Under the pieces are notes generated by a model. The model was given only the letters and a program-made list of their open reading frames with translations, did no database searches and was not told the DNA's origin. 64,000 nt of DNA from Choristoneura fumiferana (lineage: Eukaryota; Arthropoda; Insecta; Lepidoptera; Tortricidae), in assembly GCF_025370935.1 (NCBI RefSeq), contig NC_133500.1, forward strand, positions 9,648,994-9,712,993, given 5' to 3'. Shown in pieces: positions 1 to 11,400 of the stretch (its first letter is position 1; each line of letters begins with the position of its first letter). Made by a program: the position numbers and the translations under genes.

Positions 1-90
1 CAGTTCATAAGTTAAAACATTTTATTCTTATTGTCATCAGACCTACTCATAATTACCAAGTTTCATAGTCATATATTTTATATATCAAAT

Positions 91-305
91 AGCTGGCAAA
101 CGAGCATGCGGGTCACCTGATGGTAAGTGATCACCGCCGCCCATGGACACCTACAGCATTATTAGGACTGCGTTGCCGGACTAAATGGGGGGCTAATGGG
201 GGAGGGACGAGGGAGGGGAGTGGGCCTCCGGATCTCCCACTCACCGTACGAAACACAGTAGCAAAACTAGGAACTAATTCACGCCGGTATTCTGTGGGAG
301 TGTGT
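91..305 (+). repeat. Dispersed repeat, GGCAAACGAGC type, diverged copy
   Basis: It begins GCTGGCAAACGAGC, then GGTCACCTGATGGTAAG and ATCACCGCC. This is the start shared with the better copies at 17,785-18,062 and 49,324-49,600, but it diverges after about 80 bases into a different G-rich body. It resembles the copy at 10,901-11,235 more closely. I know this family as common in lepidopteran introns; its class is not clear from sequence. Confidence 0.5.
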
Positions 306-610
306 TAAAAAAACAAAGTACAGACAACAATAAAAATAGGGTGACGATCAAGTTGGAAGATTCCATTGCTTACACAATAATCAATGGTTACAAGTGAAGC
401 TCAAAGACGCCATAGAGTTAGGAACCGCTGAGTGGTGTCCGGGGGGGATAAAGGCCATTCTACTACATATAACTACATATGAGTGCTATATAGTGCTATA
501 TACCTGGGTGCTGGATAGTCGCGTGATTGCAGGCCATAATGGCCATCACCGACTGCGAGATGTTCTGGAACTCCATCAGACCCGAAGACGACCTGAAATA
601 CACATTTTAT

Positions 611-820
611 TCATTATCATCCAAGCCTATATACTTCCCACTGCTGGGAACAGGCCTTCTCTCAGAATGAGTGCGGATCGGGAACTTCACATACACCATT
701 GAATTACTTTGCAGGTTTGTGCAGGCTTCCTCACGATGTTTTTCTTCATCGTAAAGCTCGTGGTGAATTATTTCGCACATGAATTTCGAAAAACTCTGAA
801 GTGCCAGGTTTGAAGCCATG
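611..820 (-). mobile_element. Worn copy of the tRNA-derived SINE (family S1)
   Basis: It carries the S1 3' end (CCAAGCCTATATACTTCCCA, then the CTGCTGGGAACAGGCC block) and the middle (CACACCATTGAATT, CGCACATGAATTTCG) with many changes. It lacks about 35 bases of the usual middle and is broken before the tRNA-like head. Compare the intact S1 at 1,765-2,085. Confidence 0.7.
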
Positions 821-856
821 ATCCTCACACACATCATCACACATGAACTCAATTTT

Positions 857-1485
857 AGGGTTCCGTAGTCAACTAGGAACCCTTATAGTTTCGCCATGTC
901 TGTCCGTCTGTCTGTCTGGCTGTCCGCGGGTAAGCTCAGAGACCGTTAGCACTAGAAAGCTGTAATTTGACATGAAGATACATATCAACATATCAGTCAC
1001 GCCGACAAAGTGGTACAATAAAAAAATATATATATTTAGGGTACCTCCCATAGACGTAAAGTGGGGGTGATTTTTTTTGTCGACTAAACCTATTGTGGGG
1101 TATCGTTGGATAGGTAATTTAAAACCATTAGGGGTTTGCTAAGACAACTTTTTCTATTCAGTGATCTGTTTGCGAAGTATTCAACTGTAAAGTGCAAATT
1201 TTCATTGAAATCGAGCGTCCCCTCCCCCCCCTCTAAAATCTAAACTGTTGGGTGGAAAAATAAAATCAGAATGGTAGTAAATATATCAAATTTACAAGGA
1301 AAAAGGGGCTAAGATTTTTTGAGAATTATTAGTAGTTTAAGAGTAAATTGCTCAGCCTAAGGTATAAAATATACCTAAACTTGGAAGATTCAGTACACAA
1401 TACGAAATCCTTACAAAAATATTATTAGATTTTTTCGTAATGGCTACGGAACCCTGGGCGTGTACGACACGCTATTGGCCGGTTT
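857..1485 (+). mobile_element. Full-length non-autonomous element of the AGGGTTCCGTAG family (R)
   Basis: It starts AGGGTTCCGTAG at 857 and ends with the exact inverse CTACGGAACCCT at 1,444-1,455, so it has 12-bp terminal inverted repeats. The usual trailing sequence GGGCGTGTACGACACGC follows to 1,485. The body carries the family marks: a GTCTGTCCGTCTG stretch, GTAAAGTGGGGGTGATTTT, and a C-run near 1,220. It has no coding capacity. Partial R copies in the 11.6-18.1 kb nest share these landmarks. The family is non-autonomous; the superfamily is not resolved because no target duplication is evident. Confidence 0.8.
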
Positions 1486-1764
1486 ATTTATATAGCCTGT
1501 AATATGTCCCACTGCTGGGCAAAGGCGTCCCCTCTCTTCCGCCTCTCTTCCCTATCCTGCGCTTTGTCTGTACACATCGTGAATCACCTTTATCCAAAGA
1601 TTAGTTGGGGTTAATGATGCTCAAAGACATAAATAAAGGAATTACGAAGGGTTTCCGATCAGTTCCGCGTCGGATAATGCATTCAAGCCATAATTTAGAC
1701 TTACGTTTTTTTACTTGAATGACACTCGCAGTGAAAAGGTTGCAACCTGGTAAGCGTTTCAAAT

Positions 1765-2085
1765 CATCATCATCATCATCATCCCAGCCTATATTCGTCC
1801 CACTGCTGGGCACAGGCCTCCTCTCAGAAGAAGAGGGCTTGGGCCATAGTTCCCACGCAGGCCCAGTGCGGATTGGAAACTTCACACAAACCATTGAATT
1901 GCTTCGCAGATTTGTGCAGGTTTCCTCACGATGTTTTCCTTCACCGCAAAGCTCGTGGTAAATTTCAAATGTAATTCCGCACATGAATTTCGAAAAACTC
2001 AGAGGTGCGAGCCGGGTTTGAACCCACGACCCTCTGCTTGAGAGGCGATAGGTCAAACCACTAGGCCACCACGGCTTATTAAGCG
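1765..2085 (-). mobile_element. Intact tRNA-derived SINE (S1) with 16-bp target duplication
   Basis: On the minus strand the head has Pol III A-box-like TGGCCTAGTGG and B-box GGTTCAAACCC, followed by a family body and a tail of GAT triplets after CAGCAGTGGGACGAATATAGG. Perfect 16-bp direct repeats (GGTAAGCGTTTCAAAT) flank it at 1,749-1,764 and 2,086-2,101, proving insertion by target-primed reverse transcription. It is one of two nearly complete S1 copies here; the other is at 59,785-60,097. Confidence 0.93.
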
Positions 2086-2119
2086 GGTAAGCGTTTCAAA
2101 TACTACAGGTAAATAAGAC

Positions 2120-2245
2120 CAAATATAATTTATTGAATCAGGCGTTACTTTGCTGAGGTCCATATCAATGAACTAAAACAATAACATTGCTCACCCGCGA
2201 CCTTATGAACTGAAATGACAGTTTGGCGGCAAAATATGTGCATCG
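2120..2245 (+). repeat. Fragment shared with the Penelope-type element at 25.5-25.9 kb
   Basis: The stretch ATTGAATCAGGCGTTACTTT, then GAGGTCCATATCAATGAACT and CTCACCCGCGACCTTA, is the reverse complement of 25,860-25,780. This copy then diverges. No coding sequence is present. Confidence 0.7.
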
Positions 2246-2674
2246 ATGAACCTTTTTTATAAATTTATCTCGGCACTAGAAATGAGAATTAGGGGTATGG
2301 GTAGGGGGAAATTTAAGAAAATACAAATTTTGCAAACTAGGCGAGTGGGGTGCCATTTTCTGTGTGCTTTTTTGCGCTGAATCGAATGAGATCATACCCA
2401 TACATTTAGGATCAATATTTTGCGAGATATGAAGGGTTTTTTTAAAGTTTGCATTATTATTGGTTGTTTGTGGTATTGGACCATACACATCGCGATAAAA
2501 ATGATTGCGATAAAACTCCATCTTCGGCCTACGTCATTGTACATGGCCACATTGCAAACAAAGAAATATCGATCGATAAAAAATCCCTTTAATGTGCGCG
2601 AGTTCACCGACAGTGCGGCGAAGTGTCTGCGGCTTGGCCCGAAGTGCCGAAGTATACGCGCGTGTGTGGTGCTA

Positions 2675-2766
2675 GCGTGGGAACTATAGCCCAAGCCCTC
2701 CTGTTCTGAGAGGAGGCCTGTGCCCAGCAGTGGGACGTATATAGGCTGGGATGATGATGATGATGG
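2675..2766 (+). mobile_element. 5'-truncated S1 SINE
   Basis: It starts at GCGTGGGAACTATAGCCC and runs through the S1 3' end to a GATGATGATG tail. The tRNA-like head and middle are missing. Confidence 0.85.
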
Positions 2767-3367
2767 TGGTCCTAGCATTAGCGTATTCCCGATGGCAAGA
2801 TTCAGACATCAACTCGTCACACCAAAATATCATATACCTACCGCCAAAAGAAATATCATTTGTTTCAACCCGTCACAAGTAGATTTAGTTCCTATTAAGT
2901 CACATCCTAATTTTCTAGCAATGAGGGCTATCGTTTTTTGTCTCACTAGATGGCGCACTGTTGCGTGAGGTTTTTAGTATGGCTTTCAAAGTCTGTTATT
3001 ACGGGCGTGAAAACAAAGTTTAGATTAAAATCATATTTAAAACACCCTAAAACCGTACCATAAAAATATCGAGCATGCCAGTGTTGCATAGTCCCCGTTT
3101 TGTTCGGAAAAAAGGGAGGAAAAAGGTTTCCGAAAGACAAAACTGTCTCAAAACACAGACATTCATTGTCCCGGAATGCATATTTGCCATAATTAATTTC
3201 AGATATTGCAAAATATTTACAAAATTATTCTAATTATAAATAAACCCGCGTAGCTCACCCAAAAGCTATGAGATTTGACATTTCGGAGACCTCACGCTAC
3301 ACTAGCGCCTCTAGCGGCGAATTCATTCGCGATAGCCCTCATTGGTCACACTGCAAATCACACTCAC

Positions 3368-3486
3368 CTCTCCGACTTGAGCGGGAACTTGGAGATGGTA
3401 TGCGGCGGCGCCACGCCGTAATCCTCGAACACCTGGAGCAGCTGCTCGTCGGACACGTCCGGCGGCGTGTTAAAGAAATGCAGCAC
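3368..3486 (-). CDS. sm: hnRNP L / smooth exon: start of RRM4
   Basis: A 119-base exon beginning VLHFFNTPPDVSDEQLLQV and ending HTISKFPLKSE plus two bases. It aligns to the start of RRM4 in hnRNP L (human VLHFFNAPLEVTEENFFEI ... SVKVFSGKSE). VLHFFN is the RNP2-type strand. The acceptor is TTGCAG above 3,486 and the donor GTGAGTG at 3,367. It leaves in phase 2, so at least one more coding exon is needed to finish RRM4 (family motif near LLEWE). I could not find that exon between 3,367 and base 1; it should lie to the left of this window. Confidence 0.95.
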
Positions 3487-3751
3487 CTGCAACGGCAATC
3501 ATCATCACCATTAGATGATATTTCCAATTTTATTCCATTTAGGTATTGGATACGGTATTTGACAACTTCTGATTTTGCCATATCTTAATATTATTATGAA
3601 AATATAGATAAACAGATAGTGTTTAGCGAAGAGAAAATTTAAATCGGTTGAAAATTGGATTTATAACAAAAGTAGCTCAGTTATGCGACTAGAATCGAAC
3701 CCTGGTTTTAGAGCCCCATTATATCTTAATATCCTTAAAAAAATGTATCAC

Positions 3752-3902
3752 CTTAGACGGCGGCTGTATCCTGTTCTTGTGTATGGAGGCGGGCGTGAGG
3801 AACCGGTTATTTTTGTTGCCCACATAGTCCTTGAACGACGGCGACTTGTCCGGAAGGGGGTACGGGTTCATCACCTCGGACAAGTACGCTTGCTTGGAGA
3901 AA
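3752..3902 (-). CDS. sm: hnRNP L / smooth exon: RRM3-RRM4 connector
   Basis: A 151-base exon reading FSKQAYLSEVMNPYPLPDK, then SPSFKDYVGNKNNRFLTPAS, then IHKNRIQPPSK. The pattern NNRF-TP-(A)-KNRIQ-PS just before RRM4 is a clear hnRNP L signature (human has NNRFSTPEQAAKNRIQHPS). In hnRNP L and PTB proteins the last two RRMs pack against each other through this linker. It enters in phase 2 and leaves in phase 0. The acceptor is TCCAG above 3,902 and the donor is GTGATA at 3,751, weaker than the gene's other donors. Confidence 0.95.
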
Positions 3903-4525
3903 CTGGAAATTCATGCCGACAAGTTAAAAAAAAAACATAACTTCTAACAAATTGTAGGGTAAGGCAAATACGAATAACATAACTTGCTTCACTAGCGTGA
4001 GCAATTCATTCATTTATTTATCAGTAGAAAACTGTACCGACATTACAACAAAAAGTTAAGTAAAATTTAGGAATGTAAATAAAAATGAATTGTATAAATT
4101 GTTAACGTCTAGAGCCTATTGTTCAATTCAAGAATATTTCAATGATATTGTTTAATAAAATATTTTCAGCAATTTGTGCATGCGAAACACAACACTACTT
4201 TATATTTGCATGTCTTTGCGACAAAACATGTAATAGCGCCATAAACCTGTAACATCTATCTGTACATAACATACGATGTTTGAGCAAATAAACACTGATT
4301 GTGATTACTGATTACAAATAAAGTGAGGCAAAATGGGAGTGAGACACAACGAGACCGCTGATTTTCAGTCCCCAACCATATTTACTATCTTAACAACGGT
4401 AGGTGCGAATAGTAGGTAGAGTCATTCACGATGACGCGAGCCGTGGTTCTTATTACAATGTCATTAATGGCTTATTTTGACAAAATCACGCGTCTTCGTG
4501 GATGGCACTAGGTAGGTATACTCAC
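3903..4525 (-). other. Smooth intron between the connector and RRM3 exons
   Basis: A 623-base intron, A+T-rich. I see no repeat family or other gene in it. Confidence 0.8.
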
Positions 4526-4647
4526 GCCAGTGTCAGCGTGTAGTCTCCGACTGTCACGTTGTTCAGGTTCTGGACGCATCTCTCCACCGAGACTCCATCC
4601 CCCATCTGCACCATCGCTGTACCCTCTTTCGTCTTCAGGAACTTTAT
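4526..4647 (-). CDS. sm: hnRNP L / smooth exon: second half of RRM3
   Basis: A 122-base exon reading IKFLKTKEGTAMVQMGDGVS and then VERCVQNLNNVTVGDYTLTL. It supplies beta2-beta3-alpha2-beta4 of RRM3; the GTAMVQM strand takes the RNP1 place, as GAAMVEM does in human hnRNP L. It enters in phase 0 and leaves in phase 2, completing an Ala codon with the next exon. The acceptor is TGTCACAG just above 4,647 and the donor is GTGAGT at 4,525. With the previous exon it makes one complete RRM. Confidence 0.95.
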
Positions 4648-5154
4648 CTGTGACAAGCATGAAAATAAGTAATATTTAGGGGTTGATTAGTGTTAACTGA
4701 CGGTTACGGACGGATGGACGGACGTACGGACGGACGGTTAATACTAATCAATGGATGGTGAAACAATGTTACTCGGTAACTTGTAGAGACTTAAGTGGCT
4801 GTGATTATTTTTATTTTCAATAACAAAACCTTATTCGGGACACTGGATACTAACAAAAAAAATGCACTTTACGAGTACCTACATACAGCTGAATATTTCG
4901 TAAACGGATATAAGTATCACTGAGAAAAAACTGATTCCTGAGACCTGCAAATTGCAAAATGCAACGATACCCAACCCTAAAAATATGTACACCCATTTAA
5001 AATTAATGCTTTCTAATACTAAAAGACTCTGAGCTAAACGCGTGACTATAAGGGTTTCGTTTTTGACATTTTAACTACGGAACGCTAAATAAAGCCAATT
5101 AGGATTTTTGCCTTGCCTTTTTGTAAGCAATTGTTAGAAAAGAAGAAGACTTAC
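4648..5154 (-). other. Smooth intron within RRM3, with an ACGG simple repeat
   Basis: A 507-base intron. A short, imperfect ACGG tetranucleotide run lies at about 4,700-4,738. Nothing else is recognisable. Confidence 0.75.
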
Positions 5155-5265
5155 TCTGACAACGTTCCCGTAGAGGCAGCACAAGTTGAAGAGTCGATCA
5201 GCGTTCGCAGTCTGCGGATCCAGTCCGTACACCATCATTACTGCACCCTGCTGCGGCGGACCGCC
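5155..5265 (-). CDS. sm: hnRNP L / smooth exon: start of RRM3 with its RNP2 strand
   Basis: A 111-base exon of 37 codons, phase 0 at both ends. After a short Gly/Pro/Gln lead it carries AVMMVYGLDPQTANADRLFN and then LCCLYGNVVR. This is the beta1-alpha1-beta2 part of RRM3, closely like human hnRNP L VLMVYGLDQSKMNCDRVFN and VFCLYGNV. MMVYGL is the RNP2-type strand. As is usual in the hnRNP L/PTB group, the canonical RNP aromatic residues are replaced. The acceptor is CACCAG just above 5,265 and the donor is GTAAGT at 5,154. The fit to the next exon gives a continuous YGNVVRIKFLK. Confidence 0.95.
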
Positions 5266-5852
5266 CTGGTGACAATTCACCATCATCACGATCAGTGAAT
5301 CGGAAGCAATAGTACTCCCACCGTGATCAAATGCGATTTATTCACGAAGCACAATGGTTCTTATTGCTTGTTCTTACTCTTGATATGGGAGCTTTAGGTG
5401 GAATTGAGAGCGCAACAGTTGCGGCGTCAGTGACAGAACGATAGTAGGTACAATGTAAGATCCATTATAATATATTATAATCGAAGATTATAATACTGCG
5501 ATACTTTTCCTCTTTTTCCCCTCTGTTAAAAAAACCTAACATCGAAGGCTAAGGCGGGAGCGAAGCGTAGCTTCTGAACCTAACTTATCGAAGTCGCTTC
5601 TGCCAGTTTCGTCATGCTCGCTCACTTCGCTCGCTCGCCGCCACATAATTTAACATTTACACATATTATTATATATGTAATGTATGTTATGTTAAAAAAA
5701 ATAGTCCATATAAATCGTATACAAATTGAAGTTATATAATTTAAGCGTTATACGTTAAATAATTATACTTTTTGCTGTTATAGCTAACGTTAATTATATC
5801 TTGTGAACGTTATTAACGTTATTATTAATATGAAACAGTTATTGTTAATTAC
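5266..5852 (-). other. Smooth intron before the RRM3 exon
   Basis: A 587-base intron. A GC-richer patch at about 5,545-5,640 ends in a cluster of CTCGCTCACTTCGCTCGCTC. The rest is A+T-rich and unremarkable. Confidence 0.75.
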
Positions 5853-5945
5853 CTGATTTTGCGGTGGCATGGAGTGGTGCATGGGAGGGGGAGGGACAAA
5901 GCCCTCGCCGCCGTAGCCCTCTGGGCCGTAGCCGCGTCCGTCGCG
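5853..5945 (-). CDS. sm: hnRNP L / smooth exon: Gly/Tyr- and Pro-rich linker before RRM3
   Basis: A 93-base exon of 31 codons, phase 0 at both ends, starting RDGRGYGPEGYGGEGF and continuing with a Pro/His/Met-rich tail that ends PPQNQ. The same Gly/Tyr then Pro/His composition precedes RRM3 in vertebrate hnRNP L. The acceptor is TTTTATTTTCAG just above 5,945 and the donor is GTAATT at 5,852. As a multiple of three it could be skipped without a frameshift, so it is a possible cassette; there is no direct sign that it is skipped. Confidence 0.9.
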
Positions 5946-6300
5946 CTGAAAATAAAATTTATGATCATTTATATTATGAGTTATGAGTTTTAAACATTAT
6001 ACAACGTGAATATTATACATTTTTTTCATTATCAGTTTTTTTAGTATGTGAACTGATCATAATGTTTCGAGAAAGCACGCATTTTCTTAGTATGCACTTC
6101 TTTTTTATACAAGTCAAAGGTTGAAATTATGCCTTTCCTTTATAAGAAAGAGAATAATAGTTTAATTTCTTTATACGACCAATATCTAGAGTTGTTATTG
6201 TTCAATATTGTCATCAACCTACAATACTTACAATTGGGTTGTGTATCTATCAGTTGCCACACTTCTAATTTAGAAAGGGTTTAAAATTAGTAATATTTAC
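5946..6300 (-). other. Smooth intron between the two linker exons
   Basis: A 355-base A+T-rich intron with no recognisable feature. Confidence 0.75.
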
Positions 6301-6380
6301 CGGATGGTGCGGAGGCGGCGGACCGTGCCGATCCTTCATCATGCCGGGCGGAGGGGGGCCTCCACTACCGAATTCCATAT
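6301..6380 (-). CDS. sm: hnRNP L / smooth exon: Gly/Pro-rich linker
   Basis: An 80-base exon reading MEFGSGGPPPPGMMKDRHG then PPPPHHP, a Gly/Pro/His-rich stretch like the one before RRM3 in animal hnRNP L. The acceptor is a T run ending CAG at 6,383-6,381 and the donor is GTAAAT at 6,300. It enters phase 1 from the exon at 24,842 and leaves phase 0 into the exon at 5,945. The linker is probably disordered and used for protein contacts; that role is inferred from composition. Confidence 0.88.
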
Positions 6381-8699
6381 CTGAAAAAAAAATTTTTTAT
6401 AGGTACTTCTCCGACTACCTCCAACTAAAATCCCACTTCAAATTCAGGAAATAATTGTGAAATCATAATGTCATAACCGGATAGTTGCTAATACCTATTG
6501 AAGTATTTACAAACAGTTTAAAGTCACAGAGCTAATAACAAGAATAGAAATGAATGTTACGCGGGCTTAAAGCGTGAAGCGCCAATGTGGCCATATTTAT
6601 ACCCCTTTAGGGGGCCATGTTTTTAAAACTAGGTTTTACACAGATTGCATATCATTGGTAAGTATAACACTTTAGTAAAGCAATGGAAAGACAGTGTGTG
6701 AATTGATAGAAGGAAAGACGACAAAGTGGCGACCTCGAAATATGCCATAACATTTCTATTCCTCTTATTATTAATTCTATGGATTTAGTAATCTGAACTG
6801 CGTCCAACATCATTTAAAAGTAATTATAATCAATTAAAATAAATGTTTAAAGAACAATCATAATGGGGATAGCTAACAAAATGCAAAAACAACGTGCTCA
6901 TAATTATCATATTATCTCAGTAAAAAAAAAACGTTAAAATAAAATAAACAAAACATGCGAAGTGAAGGTATCCAGGGTTTTTGATAAATGAAAGTCTGTA
7001 ATGGTATAAAATTGTTTTTATTGTATAAAATGCTGTTAATGTACTGGTACAATAGGTAATGTCGGTGTTAATAAAATACAATAAACTATAGCAGGAATAA
7101 TTGTATCTTATTGTAAGAGATAGTATATAATTATGTATTAGGTAAGATATTGTAGGAAAATATTTAAGTAGTATAAAATGTTCTGTAAATATGTATCATA
7201 TTTTAAGAATATGTTTAGTTTTTGAAAACACAAACTGCGAAGGTTATGTTTTTAACCTTACTTAGACATTACTTGTTAACGAAGAAACACAGCATGCTTT
7301 AGAAAAACAAGATTCATTACACACATCAGTTTGATAGTTATTGTTATATGTCTGATTTTGAGCACTACGTTTAAATTTCAAACTTTTGTATGTTATTAGA
7401 TAGATGTTATGTTATGATGACATTATAGGTTAGAAATTCCTAACTTTAGTGTCGTGCTGTATCTAAACAGACAAATAGATAGTCTTTTATACATGCTGAC
7501 AGTTCCTTAGTAATTATAAAGATAAATAACTAATATGACGAATCGATTTGAGCTCAGAAATATTACAAACACGTTTTCATGATCACCAACTGGTCAAAAT
7601 AACTAATCGAAAAACGTGTATGTAAAATCTGAATCTCCCTATCTTAAGCTAGTTCTAGCACACTATACTATACACACTAAGTTAGTTCTAGCACAAAAAA
7701 CATCTTATATGCTAGCACTAAGTATGTTACACAAAACGTTAGACCATGCTGTCGTCTACTCTACATACGCAGAGATACTATTCGTGCTCTGAGTCAACAG
7801 TTAGTGGTTCAGTTTACGCCGTTGCTTCCGCTCCACGATGGATAGGAAATATTGTTTTGTCTTTATTATTTATTATATTATATTTGTAGAGTATAGACGC
7901 TTATCAAATTGGTTACATTGAGAATGAAACATGCCCACTTCTTAAACCTCCTATCCTCTTAGTTTAAAAACAAATTAACACACATTGTTGCGATTGCAAC
8001 ACAACAGGACATACATTTTTTTTTCAAGCACAATATTTGCATCCGTCATTCAGCGAGCAACCATAACGACATCTATACAAACCATTCTGCGTGTGATCAC
8101 AGGAATTCTGGCTGTGTTGGCTGCACGTGTCCTCATTGGTCGATCTGTTGCTCAGCGCCTGCGGTGGATCTGTCGACCAGTCGTCGCACAAGTTTAACCC
8201 TTTGGTGTAAATCGGGGACACCCTCACCACTCTGCTCGTGATTGTCCAAGTTAAGATATAGATGGCGTCACGAGTCAGCTAAAATCAATGGCGTCTATTT
8301 CACACAGAGCGCCTCTAGCGAAAAAAGCGTGCAACATTATTCCTTGTAATTTTTCCAAGGTGGCGGACGCGTTCCTGTGATTCTTGTAGAGTATAACATG
8401 GTCTGTCTTGCTTGTGAAGGTTCCATTTTGTTAATGTGATAAGATTGTTCCCTGTATTTTTATCACGCGTGAAACGATTTTGTAATATTGTTGTTTATTT
8501 TTAGTTAAAGGATATGAACTATTTATTACCAGTTATCCCGACCTCATTGTTCGCACTACAGACAAGTAGAAACTGGAACAAAAAATTCCAGCAGTTCGCG
8601 GTGTAAGCAGAGGGGTGCGGCCCAGAATTGTGCTAAGGCAGAACAAACATTTTGGAGTAATCGACAGTATGGCTTCCACTGAAAAACAGCGTTGCGGCT
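6381..8699. other. Intronic DNA, nothing recognised
   Basis: Start of the 18.5-kb intron. It is A+T-rich with no clear repeat family, and the open frames are short and lack any family motif. A GC-richer patch at about 7,980-8,350 has no interpretation. Confidence 0.6.
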
Positions 8700-8935
8700 T
8701 GCCGCAAATACTATGTCGAGTGGGACCCAATTTATACTATTCCATGTTTTTCCTTCCAAATGTACAAACAAACTTATATAGACAAATACATACTTAATTA
8801 AATACATATTGAACATCCCCGACCCGAGCACAAACATTGGTATTAATCATACAAATATCTGCCCCGGCCGGGAATCGAACCCGGGACCTCAAGCTTCGTA
8901 GTCAGGTTCCCTAACCACTTGGCCATCCGGTCGTC
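8700..8935 (-). mobile_element. tRNA-derived SINE, second family (S2)
   Basis: On the minus strand it begins GACGACCGGATGGCCAAGTGG (A-box type), then GAAGCTTGAGG and the B-box GGTTCGATTCC, closed by CGGCCGGGGCAG. The A+T-rich body with TTAAGTATGTATTTGTCTATA follows. The first 75 bases look like a near-complete tRNA-like head. A 5'-truncated relative is at 32,228-32,457. No clear target duplication; the 3' limit is approximate. Confidence 0.8.
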
Positions 8936-10900
8936 AATTTAAATATAAAGTATTGTTTTAACACGCTTTTATTAAGCCAACCTGAGGCCTCTTACTAACC
9001 TCGTCTTATACGGCTAAGCAACGGTGTGTTCTTTTTTCTTATATTAATTTTTCTACGCTGTACGTGTACGCCGCACCTAAACGAATATTGATTTTCACAG
9101 CATTTCGCTTGCATATCGAATTTCCCGTATGAGCCCATACGAATAACATGGAATTAATTATACTCACGGGAGTATGGGAGGCAGCCGCAGCATCTAATAT
9201 TTTAGTTCAATATACAGCCCATTATGACTGTAGTTACTGTTTACGCCAAGCATAAATAAGATTCGGTGCACGGAGAGCGATGCGATACGTTAATAATAAA
9301 TGATGCAAGAAAACAAGTTAATATTTTTTGTACTGTCTACAAGATGTCGCGACTTCATCTGCGAAGAATTCGTTTAGCGCTATATCACTTGAGCTAAGCG
9401 ATTTTCCGGGACAGTAAAATATCCCATATAAATTCAGGTTATAGACTAGTTGTGTGCCAAATGTCATCCAAATCCATATTGACACGTTTTTGCGTGCTGG
9501 AGTAACAAACATCTGAATGTCAAACCTTTTTAAAAAACAAAGGCAAAAGCCTCCACTTCTTTCCGCCAATCGTCAACAGATACAGAGCGTGCTCCTATTA
9601 CTCTATATCAAATGACGAATGCGTTCAAGTCGTCCCGCCATTTTTTTTCGCTTGCCTTGGATTGCCGTCCCGCGCAGTTACCGTGACATGAACAGTTTAA
9701 TTAAGATTAAAAGCTTTATGATGACTAATTGTGACCATGGAACAACTTGCCGAGTAATATTGATAATAGCCCACGCACGACCCTCTGCTTCAAATGCTAC
9801 AATTTAAAACTAGGCTGCCATGGCACGGCTAAGTTCTCATAGTATTTGAGACAAACGCGAAGGCATTGTTAGGAACTATCTAAACTTTATGACTAGACCT
9901 TACAATTCGATTTATGAATAATTTCAAAAGCGATAGAAAGCAACCGCTATCGCATTTTCAGTGTATCAAGTCCTTAATTGTTTAAAAGCATGTCGTCCCT
10001 CCGTTAATTGGTTTCCATGTCGACAATGCAAAAACAACTCCTCATTTAAAGAGCCTCACTGTAAACAAGCTACCAGCTAGAGTCCGACCGACTTTGGTAT
10101 TTGTAACCGAAGTATTCTGAAACCGAATGTCGGTTTATGTTTCAGTTTCGGCCGCCCGTAACTAACGCTTCACTCCGAGGGCTATATTGTTGTGTAATTT
10201 TTTGCGTTAATTTTAGCTTTTGTTTGTTCATAAAAGCGATTATTCGACAAATCGACAGTTTCTCTTATAAGTGATCTTAACAGAGTGGTCGAGGTGGTCG
10301 GATGAGTGAGTATCAGTTGTAAAAAAGAAACTTGGGAAAAATTTTGGTGATTTACCCTTCCACACTGCAGAGCTGGAGTCGAAACTACTTAGTTGGCAAT
10401 GTAGAGAGATGCCGTCCTAGATAATCAATCTTTTTCTTGGTAAGGGCATGAGAGTGTCTTTTTATCTATTAGATACAGGTCAAATAGCACCGTAACAAAC
10501 AGACCGAAAATCAGACAGCACAGTTTAACTGATGGGTCCCGTTGGCACCAAAAGATGCAAAAAAAAAAACTGGCACACCCGGAAAAATTTCAAACAGCCG
10601 ACAGAGGCGCCGCAAGTCGACACCGCTTCCGTGTTCAAATTAAAACGCAAGCTTGTTCGCGGATTCGGAGGGATTACAGTCATTTGTGTTCGTATAAATT
10701 ACACTGCGTTTAGGGCGGAATGAATAATTGGGAGCGTTTGGGAGCGAAAGCTCGAGTTTAATTTCGACGGAGCCATTGCAACGACTTTTCATTGAAGCGG
10801 GCGCTTAATTGATATAATACTATTCGGTCGTTGATGCAACGGCAACTTACTTGATATCCTTAAAAAAACTCAGTGTTTTTTTCATGATACGGGTATTGAT
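8936..10900. other. Intronic DNA, nothing recognised
   Basis: About 2 kb without a recognisable element. Several stretches (9,060-9,150, 10,080-10,170) are GC-richer than the surroundings but carry no motif I can name. Confidence 0.5.
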
Positions 10901-11235
10901 TGCGGGTAAACGAGCAGGCGGATCACCTGATGGAAAGCAATCACCGCCCCCCCACATCCATAACATAAACTGAATTACGGATGCGTTGCTGGCCTTTTGA
11001 GAAATGAGTACCTACCGGTTACCCCAAGTTGTACCCGGTACCGGTACGGGAATACTGCAGGCGCTGCAAGCTGATTCCAAATTTTCACCGTGCGTGGCCA
11101 AAGCTCCGCAAGAAGCGGACTGCCCATACCTGATGCTTTATTTACCCCAATAACTGTTTTAATGTAGACACCAGAGTTGACGAGGTCACGGGAACAAGAA
11201 CACGTCATGTAATGACGGCGGGGTTTTGACATTCA
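10901..11235 (+). repeat. Dispersed repeat related to the 91-305 copy
   Basis: It starts GCGGGTAAACGAGCAGGCGG, then ATCACCTGATGGAAAG and CAATCACCGCC, and continues with GATGCGTTGCTGGCC. The body differs from the 17.8-kb type. Class unknown. Confidence 0.5.
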
Positions 11236-11315
11236 CTGATACATTTCGTTCGTACTCCTTTTATGCAGTCAGTTCTTTTGCAACTGTGTGTGTAATCATT
11301 CACTTCAACTCTCGT

Positions 11316-11400
11316 GCTGCAGATGCTTATGGGCGGTGGTGATCTCTTACCATCAGGAGACCCACTTTCTCGATCTCTCTCTCCATCCAGTCAAATGAAA
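11316..11400 (-). repeat. End fragment of the GGCAAACGAGC-type repeat
   Basis: It carries GCTTATGGGCGGTGGTGATC, TCTTACCATCAGGAGACCCA and then CATCCAGTC, the reverse complement of the head of this family. Compare 49,520-49,590. Confidence 0.7.

Larger units (their letters stand above)
1..3367 (-). other. Intron 3' of the RRM4 exon, filled with repeats
   Basis: In gene orientation this is the intron after the 3,368 exon, and its far end is outside the window. It holds a dispersed repeat at 91-305, a worn SINE at 611-820, a complete inverted-end element at 857-1,455, a full SINE at 1,765-2,085, a Penelope-associated fragment at 2,120-2,245 and a SINE end at 2,675-2,766. The stretches 306-610 and 2,770-3,367 show nothing I recognise. 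A search by eye for the remaining RRM4 sequence was negative. Confidence 0.7.

Noticed and set aside
1601..2056. A 151-codon minus-strand frame
   Set aside because: It is a read-through of the intact S1 SINE and its flank; it includes the GAT tail read as a run of Asp.
2000..2080. A second tRNA-like sequence
   Set aside because: The same head occurs at 60,010-60,094 with the same SINE body and target duplication, so it is not an independent tRNA gene.
2580..2700. A candidate last exon of smooth, from a stretch of coding-like composition
   Set aside because: No minus-strand frame gives the expected rest of RRM4, and the right part is a SINE end.
8860..8935. A tRNA gene suggested by A and B boxes
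   Set aside because: It is joined to a SINE body and its folded anticodon arm is not a clean seven-base loop, so it is the head of a tRNA-derived SINE.
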